Both the position numbers and the translations under genes were made by a program. Positions 9,554 through 17,468 of a stretch of DNA of 32,242 bases are shown here, piece by piece (position 1 is the first letter of the stretch; each line of letters opens with the position of its first letter). A model generated the notes under the pieces. It was not told the origin of the DNA and searched no databases. It saw only the letters and a program-made list of their open reading frames with translations. Origin of the DNA: Pseudomonadota bacterium (GTDB lineage: Bacteria; Myxococcota_A; UBA9042; GCA-2863065); the NCBI GenBank assembly GCA_005776725.1, contig SXOO01000012.1:1-32242 (forward strand). The letters are read 5' to 3'.

Positions 9554-10495
9554 TTAGTCGCGGCGATCGACGGTGGAGACGGTGGAACGGAGCGCTTCGA
9601 GCACCCCGACCTTGGGGACGAACCCGGTCTCCGCTCGGAATCGAGCGTCGTTGATGATCACGGGATAGCGGCAGAAGTCTACGAGATAGGGCGGCAGCGC
9701 GGGTCCGAAGCGGCCCATGGTGCGGAGCAGCTGAGTAGCCAGCGGACCCGGGATGGGCCACGCCCGAGCGCCGCATTCCTCCAGCGCTCGGCTGAACGGC
9801 AGCGTGCCGTTCGCGGCTATGTTGTAGACGCCGATCAGCTTTGGGGTGGTCGCCGCCAGTCGGATCGCCTCGACCACGTCCGTCTGGTGGATGAACTGCC
9901 ACATGGGGTCGAAGCCGAGGACCCGCGCCACCGTGCGCTGGCGTAGGTAGGTGCTGATCGCGTTCTTGATGTCCGGCCCGATCACGTTGGTTGGCCGGAG
10001 CACCACCGTCTCCGGGCGGGCGTACCGATAAGCCCACTGGCTCGCCAGATTGTCGAGCTGCACGGCGTCGGACAGCTCTGGGAAGTCCGCGCCGGAGCGC
10101 AGCGGTTCGTCCTCGGCGATCGGGACGTGGTTCGCGGGGTGCGCGCCGTAGATGTGGAACGTGGACAGCACCACCACGCGGGCAACGTCGTACTTCTGGG
10201 CCAGCTCGAAGAGCTTCCCCGAGCCGACCACGTTGAGGTCGAACCGCTTGCCCACGGCCAGCTTGAGGTTTCCGACGCGACCGAGGTGGAGGAGGGTCTC
10301 CGGCCGGAAGCGCCGGACGACGTCCTCGATCCTTGTCTTGTTGTAGTTGGCCTGCGTGTAGGGCAGGGCGTCCGGGTGGTCCTTGGGGCGACGTCGGTAG
10401 TCCACCCCTGCTACGTCGTGACCGTCCCGCTGCAGCGCCAAGGCCGTGAGCCGCGCGAGGCTCCCGGCCACGCCTGTGACGAGGAGACGGGTCAC
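9554..10495 (-). CDS. NAD-dependent epimerase/dehydratase-like (extended SDR) protein
   Basis: 313 residues from a GTG at 10495 that overlaps the upstream acyltransferase stop by 4 bases (GTGA). An open frame runs further upstream but only overlies the acyltransferase gene. The Rossmann motif is VTGVAGSLA (residues 6-14). An SDR-like strand (VVVLSTFHIYGAHP, 107-120) and LRPTNVIGP (166-174) place it in the extended SDR group near sugar-nucleotide epimerases. The usual catalytic Tyr-x3-Lys, expected around residues 143-150, is not visible: that segment reads AVQLDNLASQ. It may therefore be a non-catalytic dinucleotide-binding protein or use other residues. Pairing with an acyltransferase suggests lipid or glycolipid work at the membrane (inference). 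Confidence 0.85.
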   Translation of the reverse strand: MTRLLVTGVAGSLARLTALALQRDGHDVAGVDYRRRPKDHPDALPYTQANYNKTRIEDVVRRFRPETLLHLGRVGNLKLAVGKRFDLNVVGSGKLFELAQKYDVARVVVLSTFHIYGAHPANHVPIAEDEPLRSGADFPELSDAVQLDNLASQWAYRYARPETVVLRPTNVIGPDIKNAISTYLRQRTVARVLGFDPMWQFIHQTDVVEAIRLAATTPKLIGVYNIAANGTLPFSRALEECGARAWPIPGPLATQLLRTMGRFGPALPPYLVDFCRYPVIINDARFRAETGFVPKVGVLEALRSTVSTVDRRD

Positions 10496-11328
10496 GTGAA
10501 GACGCCAGGGCGGAGCGCCAAGCGGGCGTCGATCATGCCCTGGACGGTGGCCTGGACCACGTCCACCTTCTCCTGGATCGCCTCGTCCTCGTCGTCGTAC
10601 GGGCCCTCGAAGGTCAGCGGGGCGCCGAAGTCGACATAGAAGCGAGTGGGCAGCGGGAGGTACGCCAGCGGACCGAGCAGCGGCAGGTGGGGCGGCACGG
10701 GGATGTACGGCACGCCCAGCCGCTTCGCGAGCCAGGGGAGGGCGGTGATCGAGGGGATGGACTCCTCGGCGCCCACCACCGATACGGGTACGATCGGCGT
10801 GCCGGTCTGCAGCGCCAGCCGCATGAAGCCGCGCCCGAACGCCTCGAGGCGGTAACGCCGGGCCCACGGCTTCCCGGAGCCGCGCGCACCCTCCGGGAAG
10901 ACCAGGATGGCGTTGTCGTGCTCGAGGAGGTTCTTGCAGTTGATGGGGTCGCCGACCACGACGCCTGAGCGCGAGAACGCCTCTCCCACGAACGGGAGCG
11001 TGGGCACCCAGCGCTCGGCCATCGCCCGCACGAGGCGCGGCGGCTGGGCTTCGAGGAGCATGGTCACCGCGATGACCATGCCGTCGAACGGCAGCTGCCC
11101 CGAGTGGTTCGGGACGATGAGCACGCGCCCCTCGGGCAGGTTCTCGAGGCCGGTGACGACGGGGCGGAAGTAGCGGGCCAGCTGCCGCGACAGCGAATAG
11201 AGCACGCGTGCGCTGTCTCGATGGAAGCCCCAGGGATCGTAGCCGAGCTCGTCGGTGCGGATGGCGAGGCGGTCGAAGGCGGCCACCACCTCGGGATCCA
11301 GCGACGCCTTGGCCAGGTCGCCGATCAC
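10492..11328 (-). CDS. PlsC-like lysophospholipid acyltransferase family protein
   Basis: 278 residues from a GTG at 11328 overlapping the FHA gene stop by 4 bases. The acyltransferase catalytic block is NHSGQLPFD (H75, D82). This is a longer His-Asp spacing than the classical HX4D and resembles the DAGAT/TMEM68-like branch of the LPLAT superfamily. A later block, FPEGARGSGKPW, corresponds to the phosphate-binding Pro-Glu-Gly motif, and TPIVPVSVVGAEES is the usual following strand. The protein would transfer a fatty acyl group to a lipid acceptor at the inner membrane face; the acceptor is unknown. Central gene of a tightly coupled trio. Confidence 0.88.
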   Translation of the reverse strand: MIGDLAKASLDPEVVAAFDRLAIRTDELGYDPWGFHRDSARVLYSLSRQLARYFRPVVTGLENLPEGRVLIVPNHSGQLPFDGMVIAVTMLLEAQPPRLVRAMAERWVPTLPFVGEAFSRSGVVVGDPINCKNLLEHDNAILVFPEGARGSGKPWARRYRLEAFGRGFMRLALQTGTPIVPVSVVGAEESIPSITALPWLAKRLGVPYIPVPPHLPLLGPLAYLPLPTRFYVDFGAPLTFEGPYDDEDEAIQEKVDVVQATVQGMIDARLALRPGVFT

Positions 11329-12449
11329 TTCTGCATCAGCTGCGCGATCGTGGATTCGAAGATCGCCGCGACCTCCTCCACCCGCGACACGCGCAGGCGG
11401 GCCAGGTCGAAGACGGCCTTCGCCGCTTTGTCGGCCCGGAACCAGCTGGACTTCTCGACCTCGAGCTCCACCTCGAGGTTGGCCCCGAGGTACTGCACGC
11501 GCAGGTTCACGTCCGTGATCCCCACCTTGCCCGTGGCGTGGGCGGGGGGCTGGAAGCGGCCCGTGAAGCGCTGCCCGAGCGGGTCGGGCTCGAGCTCTAC
11601 GAGGCGATAATCGAGGTGGCCGAGCGCGTCGCGGAGGCGGTCGATGTCAGTGTTTCGCATCGTGATCGAGGCCTTGGCCTCCACGTCGGAGCCCCAGCTG
11701 ATGTCTACGGTGCTGCGCAGCTCCCAGTGGACCCTGCGGCCGCTCGGAGACGTCCCCGGCGGGATCCGGAGGCTGAACGGCATGGGGACGCGGTCGCCCG
11801 GGTTGGAGTTCCACGGGCCCTGCCGAACGAGCATGCGGTCCCAGACGTGGCCTTTCCGCGGCCCTTCGTCGTGGTACTCGACCAGCTCCACGTAGATGTG
11901 ATCGATGGTCTCGGCGTCCGTGGACGTGTACTCGAGGAAGCCGTCCAACACCTCGGCGTTGGTGAAGTGGTCGCGCCGCAGGGCGATGAGCAAGGTGCCG
12001 TTGCCGTTCGCGCCCTGGCTGCGGAAGGGGAAGTCGCCTGCGACGGGCGCGGTGTGCCCCCCGAGGCCGGCCGGCGCGGCGCCGATCAGCGTCTGCATCG
12101 AGGGCGCTGGCTGCTGCGGGGCAGCGGACCTCTGCGGCGCTCGCGCCTCGGAGGCGCCACCGAAGCGAAGGGTGAGCGGTGTCTGGCCCACCGTGAGGGT
12201 GACGCCCGGTTCGAGCAACACGGGCTCTTGGCCGATTCGCTGGCCGTTGACGAAGGTGCCGTTTCCGGAGCCGAGGTCGCGCACCCACAGCAAGTCGCCG
12301 TCGCAGCCGACCTCGGCGTGGCGGCGCGAGGCGTTGGGATCGTTGACCTCGAGGTCGCACTGCGCGGACCGGCCGATGAGCGCCCGGGTGCGCGGGGCGT
12401 AAAGCGCGATGGTGTCACCAGTGGTGGACACGACGAGGAGCGGAATCAC
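11325..12449 (-). CDS. FHA-domain protein with Spo0M/arrestin-like C-terminal domain
   Basis: 374 residues from a GTG at 12449 with AGGAG upstream. Residues 1-97 form a forkhead-associated phosphothreonine-binding domain with all hallmark residues: G26-R27-S28, S41-R42-R43-H44 and G62-N63-G64-T65. A Pro/Gln/Ala linker (about 98-140) leads to a beta-rich region (about 145-320). Its pattern (pF-lriP, WELRSTVDISWGSDVEAKA) resembles the arrestin-like Spo0M sporulation-control fold. I assign this part from pattern recognition only. A helical tail ends the protein. It is probably a cytoplasmic scaffold reading Ser/Thr phosphorylation, which is abundant in myxobacteria. It heads the GTGA-coupled trio with the acyltransferase and SDR genes. 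Confidence 0.85.
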   Translation of the reverse strand: MIPLLVVSTTGDTIALYAPRTRALIGRSAQCDLEVNDPNASRRHAEVGCDGDLLWVRDLGSGNGTFVNGQRIGQEPVLLEPGVTLTVGQTPLTLRFGGASEARAPQRSAAPQQPAPSMQTLIGAAPAGLGGHTAPVAGDFPFRSQGANGNGTLLIALRRDHFTNAEVLDGFLEYTSTDAETIDHIYVELVEYHDEGPRKGHVWDRMLVRQGPWNSNPGDRVPMPFSLRIPPGTSPSGRRVHWELRSTVDISWGSDVEAKASITMRNTDIDRLRDALGHLDYRLVELEPDPLGQRFTGRFQPPAHATGKVGITDVNLRVQYLGANLEVELEVEKSSWFRADKAAKAVFDLARLRVSRVEEVAAIFESTIAQLMQK

Positions 12450-12570
12450 TGTGGGTCTCCTGGCGGATTGAGGCGCCGATTCATCCGCGGTCTGGCGCGC
12501 GCGTCAAGGGCGCAGGCCGAAACACGGATCCCGGGTGAATACCGGGCCACGCCGCAGCGTCGGATTGCGC

Positions 12571-13536
12571 ATGACCACACGCGGCCTCGTACTCCTCTTG
12601 TCGCTGCTCACCTTCGCCGCCGCCGCGGCGCCTCCCCACCGCTACCGGCAGGTGCTTCCGCGCGGCCGGTACGTCGTGCCCCACGCGGCGCCCTATCGGG
12701 TCTATCGCGGTCCGGTGGTGCGTTACCGTGGCGCGCCCCGGGTGGTGAGGGTGGTGCGTCCGCGCTGGACACCCCGCCCTCGGGTGGTCTGGGTGCAGCC
12801 GGCGCCGCCTCCGATCGTCTATGTCGATCCGCCGCTCGTACGGGTGCCCGTGCAGCGCGACGAGGCGCACGAGTGGGAGGTTCAAGAGTGGCCCGCGGAG
12901 GAGCAGTACCACCACGAGGAGGCGGTGGAGCCGCACGGCTTCGTCGAGCCCGGGGCGCCCGACGTGGAGGCAGGCGAGGCGCCGGCCGAGCCCGACGCTT
13001 GTCCCCTCACACGGCGCTTCGAGGCCGAGTCCCCCTCAACGGCGGAGCCCGGGCCCGGCGAGCATCCCATGCCCGCGGACGGCGAAGACCCCTTGAGCCA
13101 GCTCGAGGACGCGATCGTCAACCTCACCAACCGCGAGCGGGCCGCTGAGGGGCTCCCGGCGCTCCGCAGTCACGACGCGCTTCGGCGCGCCGCCGCGGGC
13201 CACTCTCAGGAGATGGCGTCGCTCGGGTACTTCTCCCACAGCTCGCCCACCGCCGGGCGCAAGAGCACCGTCGATCGCCTACGCATCGAGGGCGTCTCCA
13301 CCTTCGAAAGCGCCGCCGAGAACATCGCGATGGGCACGTTCGACCCCGGCGAAGAGGCCGAGGCGTTCGTTCGGATGTGGATGAACAGCCCGGGTCATCG
13401 GGCCAACATCATGAACCCGCAGCTCCGCCTCATCGGCGTGGGCGTTGCGGTGGACGCGAAAGGCCAGCTGGTCGCCACGCAGGTCTTCACCGCCGTGGCG
13501 GGGCAGCGGGAGGCCGAAGGCGCCGCCGAGATCTGA
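12571..13536 (+). CDS. Exported CAP/SCP-domain protein
   Basis: 321 residues from ATG 12571. The frame also has a GTG at 12535, but the signal peptide (TTRGLVLLLSLLTF then AAAAA) begins properly at 12571. After cleavage comes an Arg/Val/Pro/Tyr-rich basic segment (to about residue 100), then an acidic Glu/His segment (to about 170). A CAP (SCP/PR1) domain occupies about 180-310. It shows LTNRERAAEGLPAL, GHSQEMASLGYFSH, ENIAMG and MNSPGHRANIMNP, which hold the conserved His/Glu cavity residues. Bacterial CAP proteins are secreted or envelope proteins of mostly unknown activity. The charged N-terminal part may contact the wall or outer membrane. It diverges from the FHA gene. Confidence 0.9.
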   Translation: MTTRGLVLLLSLLTFAAAAAPPHRYRQVLPRGRYVVPHAAPYRVYRGPVVRYRGAPRVVRVVRPRWTPRPRVVWVQPAPPPIVYVDPPLVRVPVQRDEAHEWEVQEWPAEEQYHHEEAVEPHGFVEPGAPDVEAGEAPAEPDACPLTRRFEAESPSTAEPGPGEHPMPADGEDPLSQLEDAIVNLTNRERAAEGLPALRSHDALRRAAAGHSQEMASLGYFSHSSPTAGRKSTVDRLRIEGVSTFESAAENIAMGTFDPGEEAEAFVRMWMNSPGHRANIMNPQLRLIGVGVAVDAKGQLVATQVFTAVAGQREAEGAAEI

Positions 13537-13567
13537 GCGCCGCGGCGACGGGGGGCGCGGGAAGGGC

Positions 13568-15511
13568 CTACTTTACGGCGTAGATGAACGTGGCCTTGGG
13601 GAATCGGCGGAAGCGCTGCGTGATCTCCTCGACGTGCAGGGATGCCACGACCTCCGGTGTGGTGGCGGCCGCGTCGAGCGCGAGGCCCGCTTCCTTGTCG
13701 CCCGCGGCCTTGATGCGCACGATCTCGGTCATCGTGACCTTCACGAGGTCTTGGACCTTCGTGGGGTCGAACGCGAAGCGGCCCCCTTCGGCGTCGCCCT
13801 CGGCCACGATCCAGGTGAGCGCGCCGCCCGAGACCAGCTTCGAGAGCAGGATCGCGGCGACGTGGCTGTAAGTCTTGGGGCGTCCGTCGCTCGAAGAGAG
13901 GCCGTTGGCGAGCTGGCCAAAGCCCCACGACAGCACCGCGGCCAGGGCCTGGTGGTGCTGCTCCGTCGTGAGGATTCCCTTCTCCACGAGCAGCGGCATC
14001 AGGAAGACGGCGCCAATCTCCGCCTTGGACTCCTCGAGGATCGCGTCGAGGTCGCCCCCGAAGATGGCCTCGGACTTCTGGTCACCCACGAGCCACGAGC
14101 CCGTCGGCCCGAGGTTGTGCATCGCCTCGTGCAGCACGGTGCCCATGCGGCCGGCGGCGCCGCTGGCGTCGCGAAGGGCGAGGGCGGCCGAGTCCAGCAG
14201 TAGCGCGTCTTTCTCGGCAGCGGCGGCGAGGCTGTCGGCGTCCGTGTAGAGGTTGCTCATGACCACCGTTCGGCCCCGCGACTCCTCGGCCACCTTGCCG
14301 AAGTTCGGCAGGGACTGGCCGATGGTGGCGCCGATGGCGCTCCGGCTGTCGCCCGCGTTGAGCACCACCTGGATGAAGTCCGGCAGCTGGAAGCCGACCT
14401 CTCGGGCTGCGTACACCTCCGGCGCCACGAGCGCCGCCACGGCCTTCTCCATGTCGCCACGGATCGCCTCGAGCTTCGCCTTGAGCTCAGCGGCGGCGGG
14501 GTCCTGGCGCGCGAAGGAGAGGTGGAAGCCGGCCTTCACGCCGCAGGGATCCCAGTAGGTCTCGTCGGGGCCGACGCGCACGTACCAGGCGGACTTGGAG
14601 CCAGCCATCAGCGACCAGGCCTCGTCTGCGGCGCTCCAGTCGTCGGTCTCGAAGGCTTTCGCGGCCGCCGTGAGGTAAGCCGCCAGACGGACCTCGGTGG
14701 TGCTCTGGAGGCCGGCCGCCGCCGCCTTCAGCTCCTTCGCGATCGCCTTCATCGGCTTGGCGTAAGCGCGGGCGTAGGGCACAGCCTCGTAGCCTCCGGT
14801 CTTCGCCGGGCGCACGACGGTGAACGGGGCCAGGAGGTCCTTCGCGTTCGGCGCGGCCGCCAGCGCCTCGCAGAACGCTTTGTCCTGCTCCCCCTCGACC
14901 GGATAGCTGAGGCTCTTGCGCTTCGTGAAGTCGGGCGTGGCGTTGCAGAACGGGTCGTTCTCGGTGGCGGGCGCTTCGCACCACGGCCCGTGGTTTCGCC
15001 AGAACAAGGCGCGGCTGGCCGCGTCGTCCTTCGGGATCTTCTTCTCGAGGCCGGCGCTGCCATGCTGAAGCTCGAAGAGCTGGTCGATGAGGCGGGCGAT
15101 GGTCTGGAACCGCGCCACCAGCGCACGCTCCTCCGCGGTGTAGGCCGAGGTGTCGGTCTCGAGCAGGGTGGGGCGCGCGGCCGCGAGCTCTGCGCGCACC
15201 GCCTCCCGGCGCCGAAGCTCGACGAGCCGCCGGTAGGCCGCCTCGAAGGGCTTCCCGTGGACGCCCTTCGGGAGATAGCTGGCCGTGGCCTTGGGGCCGC
15301 CGTTCGGGAACGCCAGCTCGCTGGCGTCGGGGATCCCGGGGTTCTCCGAGTCGACCACCCAGAACAACGGCAGGCCGGCCTCTACGGCGAGACGATTGAA
15401 GTCCGCGCGAGACAGCGCGGGGAGGTCGTAAGGAGGCGAGGCGGGCGTGGGGGCGGCGGCCGCCAGCGCGGGCGCGAGGGCGAGGGCGAGCAGGGCACGG
15501 TAAGAGCGCAT
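13568..15511 (-). CDS. Exported M49-like (dipeptidyl peptidase III-type) zinc metallopeptidase
   Basis: 647 residues from ATG 15511, chosen over an in-frame start at 15658 because AGGAG precedes it and a Sec signal peptide (RSYRALLALALAPALAAAAP) follows directly. The zinc motif is HEAMH (461-465), with a second motif, EESKAE (493-498), supplying the third zinc ligand, as in peptidase family M49. Eukaryotic DPP III has the longer HExxGH; the short HExxH and the 32-residue spacing match the bacterial branch of the family. It presumably trims peptides in the periplasm or outside the cell, whereas most DPP III enzymes are cytosolic, so export is notable. Convergent with the CAP gene (31-base gap). 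Confidence 0.85.
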   Translation of the reverse strand: MRSYRALLALALAPALAAAAPTPASPPYDLPALSRADFNRLAVEAGLPLFWVVDSENPGIPDASELAFPNGGPKATASYLPKGVHGKPFEAAYRRLVELRRREAVRAELAAARPTLLETDTSAYTAEERALVARFQTIARLIDQLFELQHGSAGLEKKIPKDDAASRALFWRNHGPWCEAPATENDPFCNATPDFTKRKSLSYPVEGEQDKAFCEALAAAPNAKDLLAPFTVVRPAKTGGYEAVPYARAYAKPMKAIAKELKAAAAGLQSTTEVRLAAYLTAAAKAFETDDWSAADEAWSLMAGSKSAWYVRVGPDETYWDPCGVKAGFHLSFARQDPAAAELKAKLEAIRGDMEKAVAALVAPEVYAAREVGFQLPDFIQVVLNAGDSRSAIGATIGQSLPNFGKVAEESRGRTVVMSNLYTDADSLAAAAEKDALLLDSAALALRDASGAAGRMGTVLHEAMHNLGPTGSWLVGDQKSEAIFGGDLDAILEESKAEIGAVFLMPLLVEKGILTTEQHHQALAAVLSWGFGQLANGLSSSDGRPKTYSHVAAILLSKLVSGGALTWIVAEGDAEGGRFAFDPTKVQDLVKVTMTEIVRIKAAGDKEAGLALDAAATTPEVVASLHVEEITQRFRRFPKATFIYAVK

Positions 15512-15589
15512 GGTGACTCCTGGGCTTTTGGGCACGCGCCGTGTACCAGACCCTCGCGCTTCTCGGAAGCGTCGTGGTAAGCCAACGTC

Positions 15590-15805
15590 ATGAGCTCCCT
15601 CGGCCTCCGCGACGTCCCCACGAAAGATCTCGAGCGCCTCCTCCGGGCCGTGTTTCACGGCGAACCGGCGTGCCCGCTGAAACCGAGCGAGCTCGCGCGG
15701 CTCGGCTTCCAGGATCGGCAGGAGTCGTTGCTCGCCACGCTCCGCGGGCTCGACGCCCGCGCTGTCCAGGCGGTCCTCGTGGCGGTCATCGCGGAGCGGC
15801 GGTGA
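15590..15805 (+). CDS. Small protein of unknown function
   Basis: 71 residues, ATG 15590. I do not recognise the family. The sequence is predicted helical, has no membrane span and opens MSSLGLRDVPTKDLERLLRA. Support for it being real: its stop overlaps the GTG of the downstream oxidoreductase by 4 bases (GTGA), codon use is like that of neighbouring genes, and its length fits between the divergent peptidase and the next gene. No good Shine-Dalgarno sequence is seen before the ATG. The coupling suggests a role linked to the FAD enzyme or only shared expression. Confidence 0.65.
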   Translation: MSSLGLRDVPTKDLERLLRAVFHGEPACPLKPSELARLGFQDRQESLLATLRGLDARAVQAVLVAVIAERR

Positions 15806-17394
15806 CGGACGCGGGGTGCCCCCGACCGAGCCGACGCGCGTTCCTCGCTAGCGGGCTCGCCTTGGGCGCCCTAGCGGGGTGCGCCAAGTCGCCTCCCCCC
15901 GGGCTGCCGCCGGGTCGGATCACGGGCGAGAACGTGGCGCTCGGGCATCGACTGCGCGACGGAGGGCCACTCCCCGCGGGGCCGACGCGGCGAGCCGGCG
16001 TGGTGATCGTGGGGGCGGGCGTGGCCGGGCTCACGGCCGCGTGGCGCCTCCGTGACGCGGGCGTAGCGGTCGAGCTGCTCGAGCTGGGCGATACCCCAGG
16101 TGGGACCGCGCGAGGGGGCCTCGGGCTCAATGGACCGTATCCGCTCGGGGCGCACTACCTGCCGGTGCCCAACCCGGAGTCGGCGGTGACGCGCCGCTTC
16201 CTCGAGGTGATCGGGCTGCTCCAGTCCCACGGCGGGGCGCTGCGCGCCGAGGAGCGGCACCTGGTCTTCGACCCGGAGGACCGCCTCTTCCACCGTGGGC
16301 GCTGGGACGACGGGCTCTACCTTCGCGCCGGCGCGGGCTCCGCCGACCTCGCCGACCTCAAGCGCTTCGAGGGCGAGACCGCGCGACTTCGCGCCGCGCG
16401 GGGAGCCGATGGCCGCCTCGCCTTCGCGCTGCCAACCGAGCTCTCCAGCCGCGATCCGGCGTACGTTCGGCTCGACGGGCTCACCATGTCCGCGTGGCTG
16501 CGCGCCGAGGGCTATCGCTCGGAGCGGCTCCGATGGGCCATCGACTACGCCTGCCGGGACGACTACGGCGCTGGCGTCGACCAGGTCTCGGCGTGGGCGG
16601 GGCTCCACTACTTCGCGGGGCGCCGCGGCCTGGAGACTCCCGAGACCCTGGGAACCCACTACTTCACCTGGCCCGAAGGCAACGCGTGGCTCGTGGCTCG
16701 CCTCCTCGAGCTGGCGGGGCGCCCGCCCCTCACCACGACCGCGCTGGTCGCTTCGATCGAGCAGGGACCCCGCCCCATCCTCGGGGTCTTGGCCGGTGGC
16801 GGCTTCGAGCGCCTCGACTGTGACGCGGTGATCCTGGCCACGCCCAGCTATGTGACCGGGCGCCTCCTCGGGCGTCGTCCCTTCGCCGTGCAGGCGCCTT
16901 GGCTCGTGGTCAACCTGGCGCTCCACAAGGAGCCCCTAGGCGCGACGGACGCGTGGAACAACGTCGCGGTCGACTCGACCAGCGTGGGTTATGTCGACGC
17001 GACGCACCAGCGCCTGGCGGCGGCTGGCCCGCCACACTGGACCTGGTACGAGCCCTTGCCGGCCGCCGAGCGGGCGTGGTTGCTCCAGGCCGACTACGAG
17101 ACCCTGGTGAGCCGCGCGCTGACCGACCTCCGGCGGATGCACCCCGACATCGACGCGTGCGTCGCGCGGGCGGACGTCTGGCGCTGGGGCCACGGCACCG
17201 TCATCCCCGCGCCCGGCACCCAGTTCGGCGAGGAGCGCCGCGCCTTTCAGAGCGGCCTTTCGCCGCGGGTAGCCCTTGCGCACACGGATCTCGGGGGGCT
17301 CCCCTTCTTCGAGGAGGCTCAGCACCAGGGGGTCCTCGCCGCCGAGCGTGTCTGCGACGCCCTCGGCGTGCAGCTCGGGTCGCGCTGGGGCTGA
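15802..17394 (+). CDS. Tat-exported lipoprotein, FAD/NAD(P)-binding oxidoreductase
   Basis: 530 residues from the GTG at 15802, set by the 4-base overlap with the small upstream gene and by the signal sequence that follows. A twin-arginine signal (SRRAFLASG, R11-R12) runs into the lipobox LAGC (C27). Folded export by Tat with a bound cofactor, then lipid anchoring, is therefore expected. Residues about 66-105 are a Rossmann FAD-binding motif (VVIVGAGVAGLTAAWRL, an acidic residue at the end of strand 2, then GGTARGG), typical of amine-oxidase/phytoene-desaturase-like flavoproteins. The C-terminal FAD contact region appears as ALAHTDLGGLPFFEEA. The substrate is unknown. Confidence 0.87.
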   Translation: MTDAGCPRPSRRAFLASGLALGALAGCAKSPPPGLPPGRITGENVALGHRLRDGGPLPAGPTRRAGVVIVGAGVAGLTAAWRLRDAGVAVELLELGDTPGGTARGGLGLNGPYPLGAHYLPVPNPESAVTRRFLEVIGLLQSHGGALRAEERHLVFDPEDRLFHRGRWDDGLYLRAGAGSADLADLKRFEGETARLRAARGADGRLAFALPTELSSRDPAYVRLDGLTMSAWLRAEGYRSERLRWAIDYACRDDYGAGVDQVSAWAGLHYFAGRRGLETPETLGTHYFTWPEGNAWLVARLLELAGRPPLTTTALVASIEQGPRPILGVLAGGGFERLDCDAVILATPSYVTGRLLGRRPFAVQAPWLVVNLALHKEPLGATDAWNNVAVDSTSVGYVDATHQRLAAAGPPHWTWYEPLPAAERAWLLQADYETLVSRALTDLRRMHPDIDACVARADVWRWGHGTVIPAPGTQFGEERRAFQSGLSPRVALAHTDLGGLPFFEEAQHQGVLAAERVCDALGVQLGSRWG

Positions 17395-17468
17395 CGCGGC
17401 CGGGACGCCGTCGTCGCGGTACCAAACAGACTTTGCGGAGCGCGTTCGGTTTCCAGTAGAACGAACCC

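Noticed and set aside
7794..9557. Plus-strand open frame of 587 codons with Gly-Val-Gly repeats
   Set aside because: It is antisense to the acylase; the repeats are the complement of the 9-bp Asp-Ala-Ser units.
11208..13148. Plus-strand open frame of 646 codons
   Set aside because: It spans the antisense of the acyltransferase and FHA genes and runs into the CAP gene out of frame; no motif supports it.
17444..17466. GTTCG/CGAAC inverted repeat just before the second lipoprotein start
   Set aside because: Five-base arms with a 13-base gap are expected often by chance, and no further sign of an operator was found.
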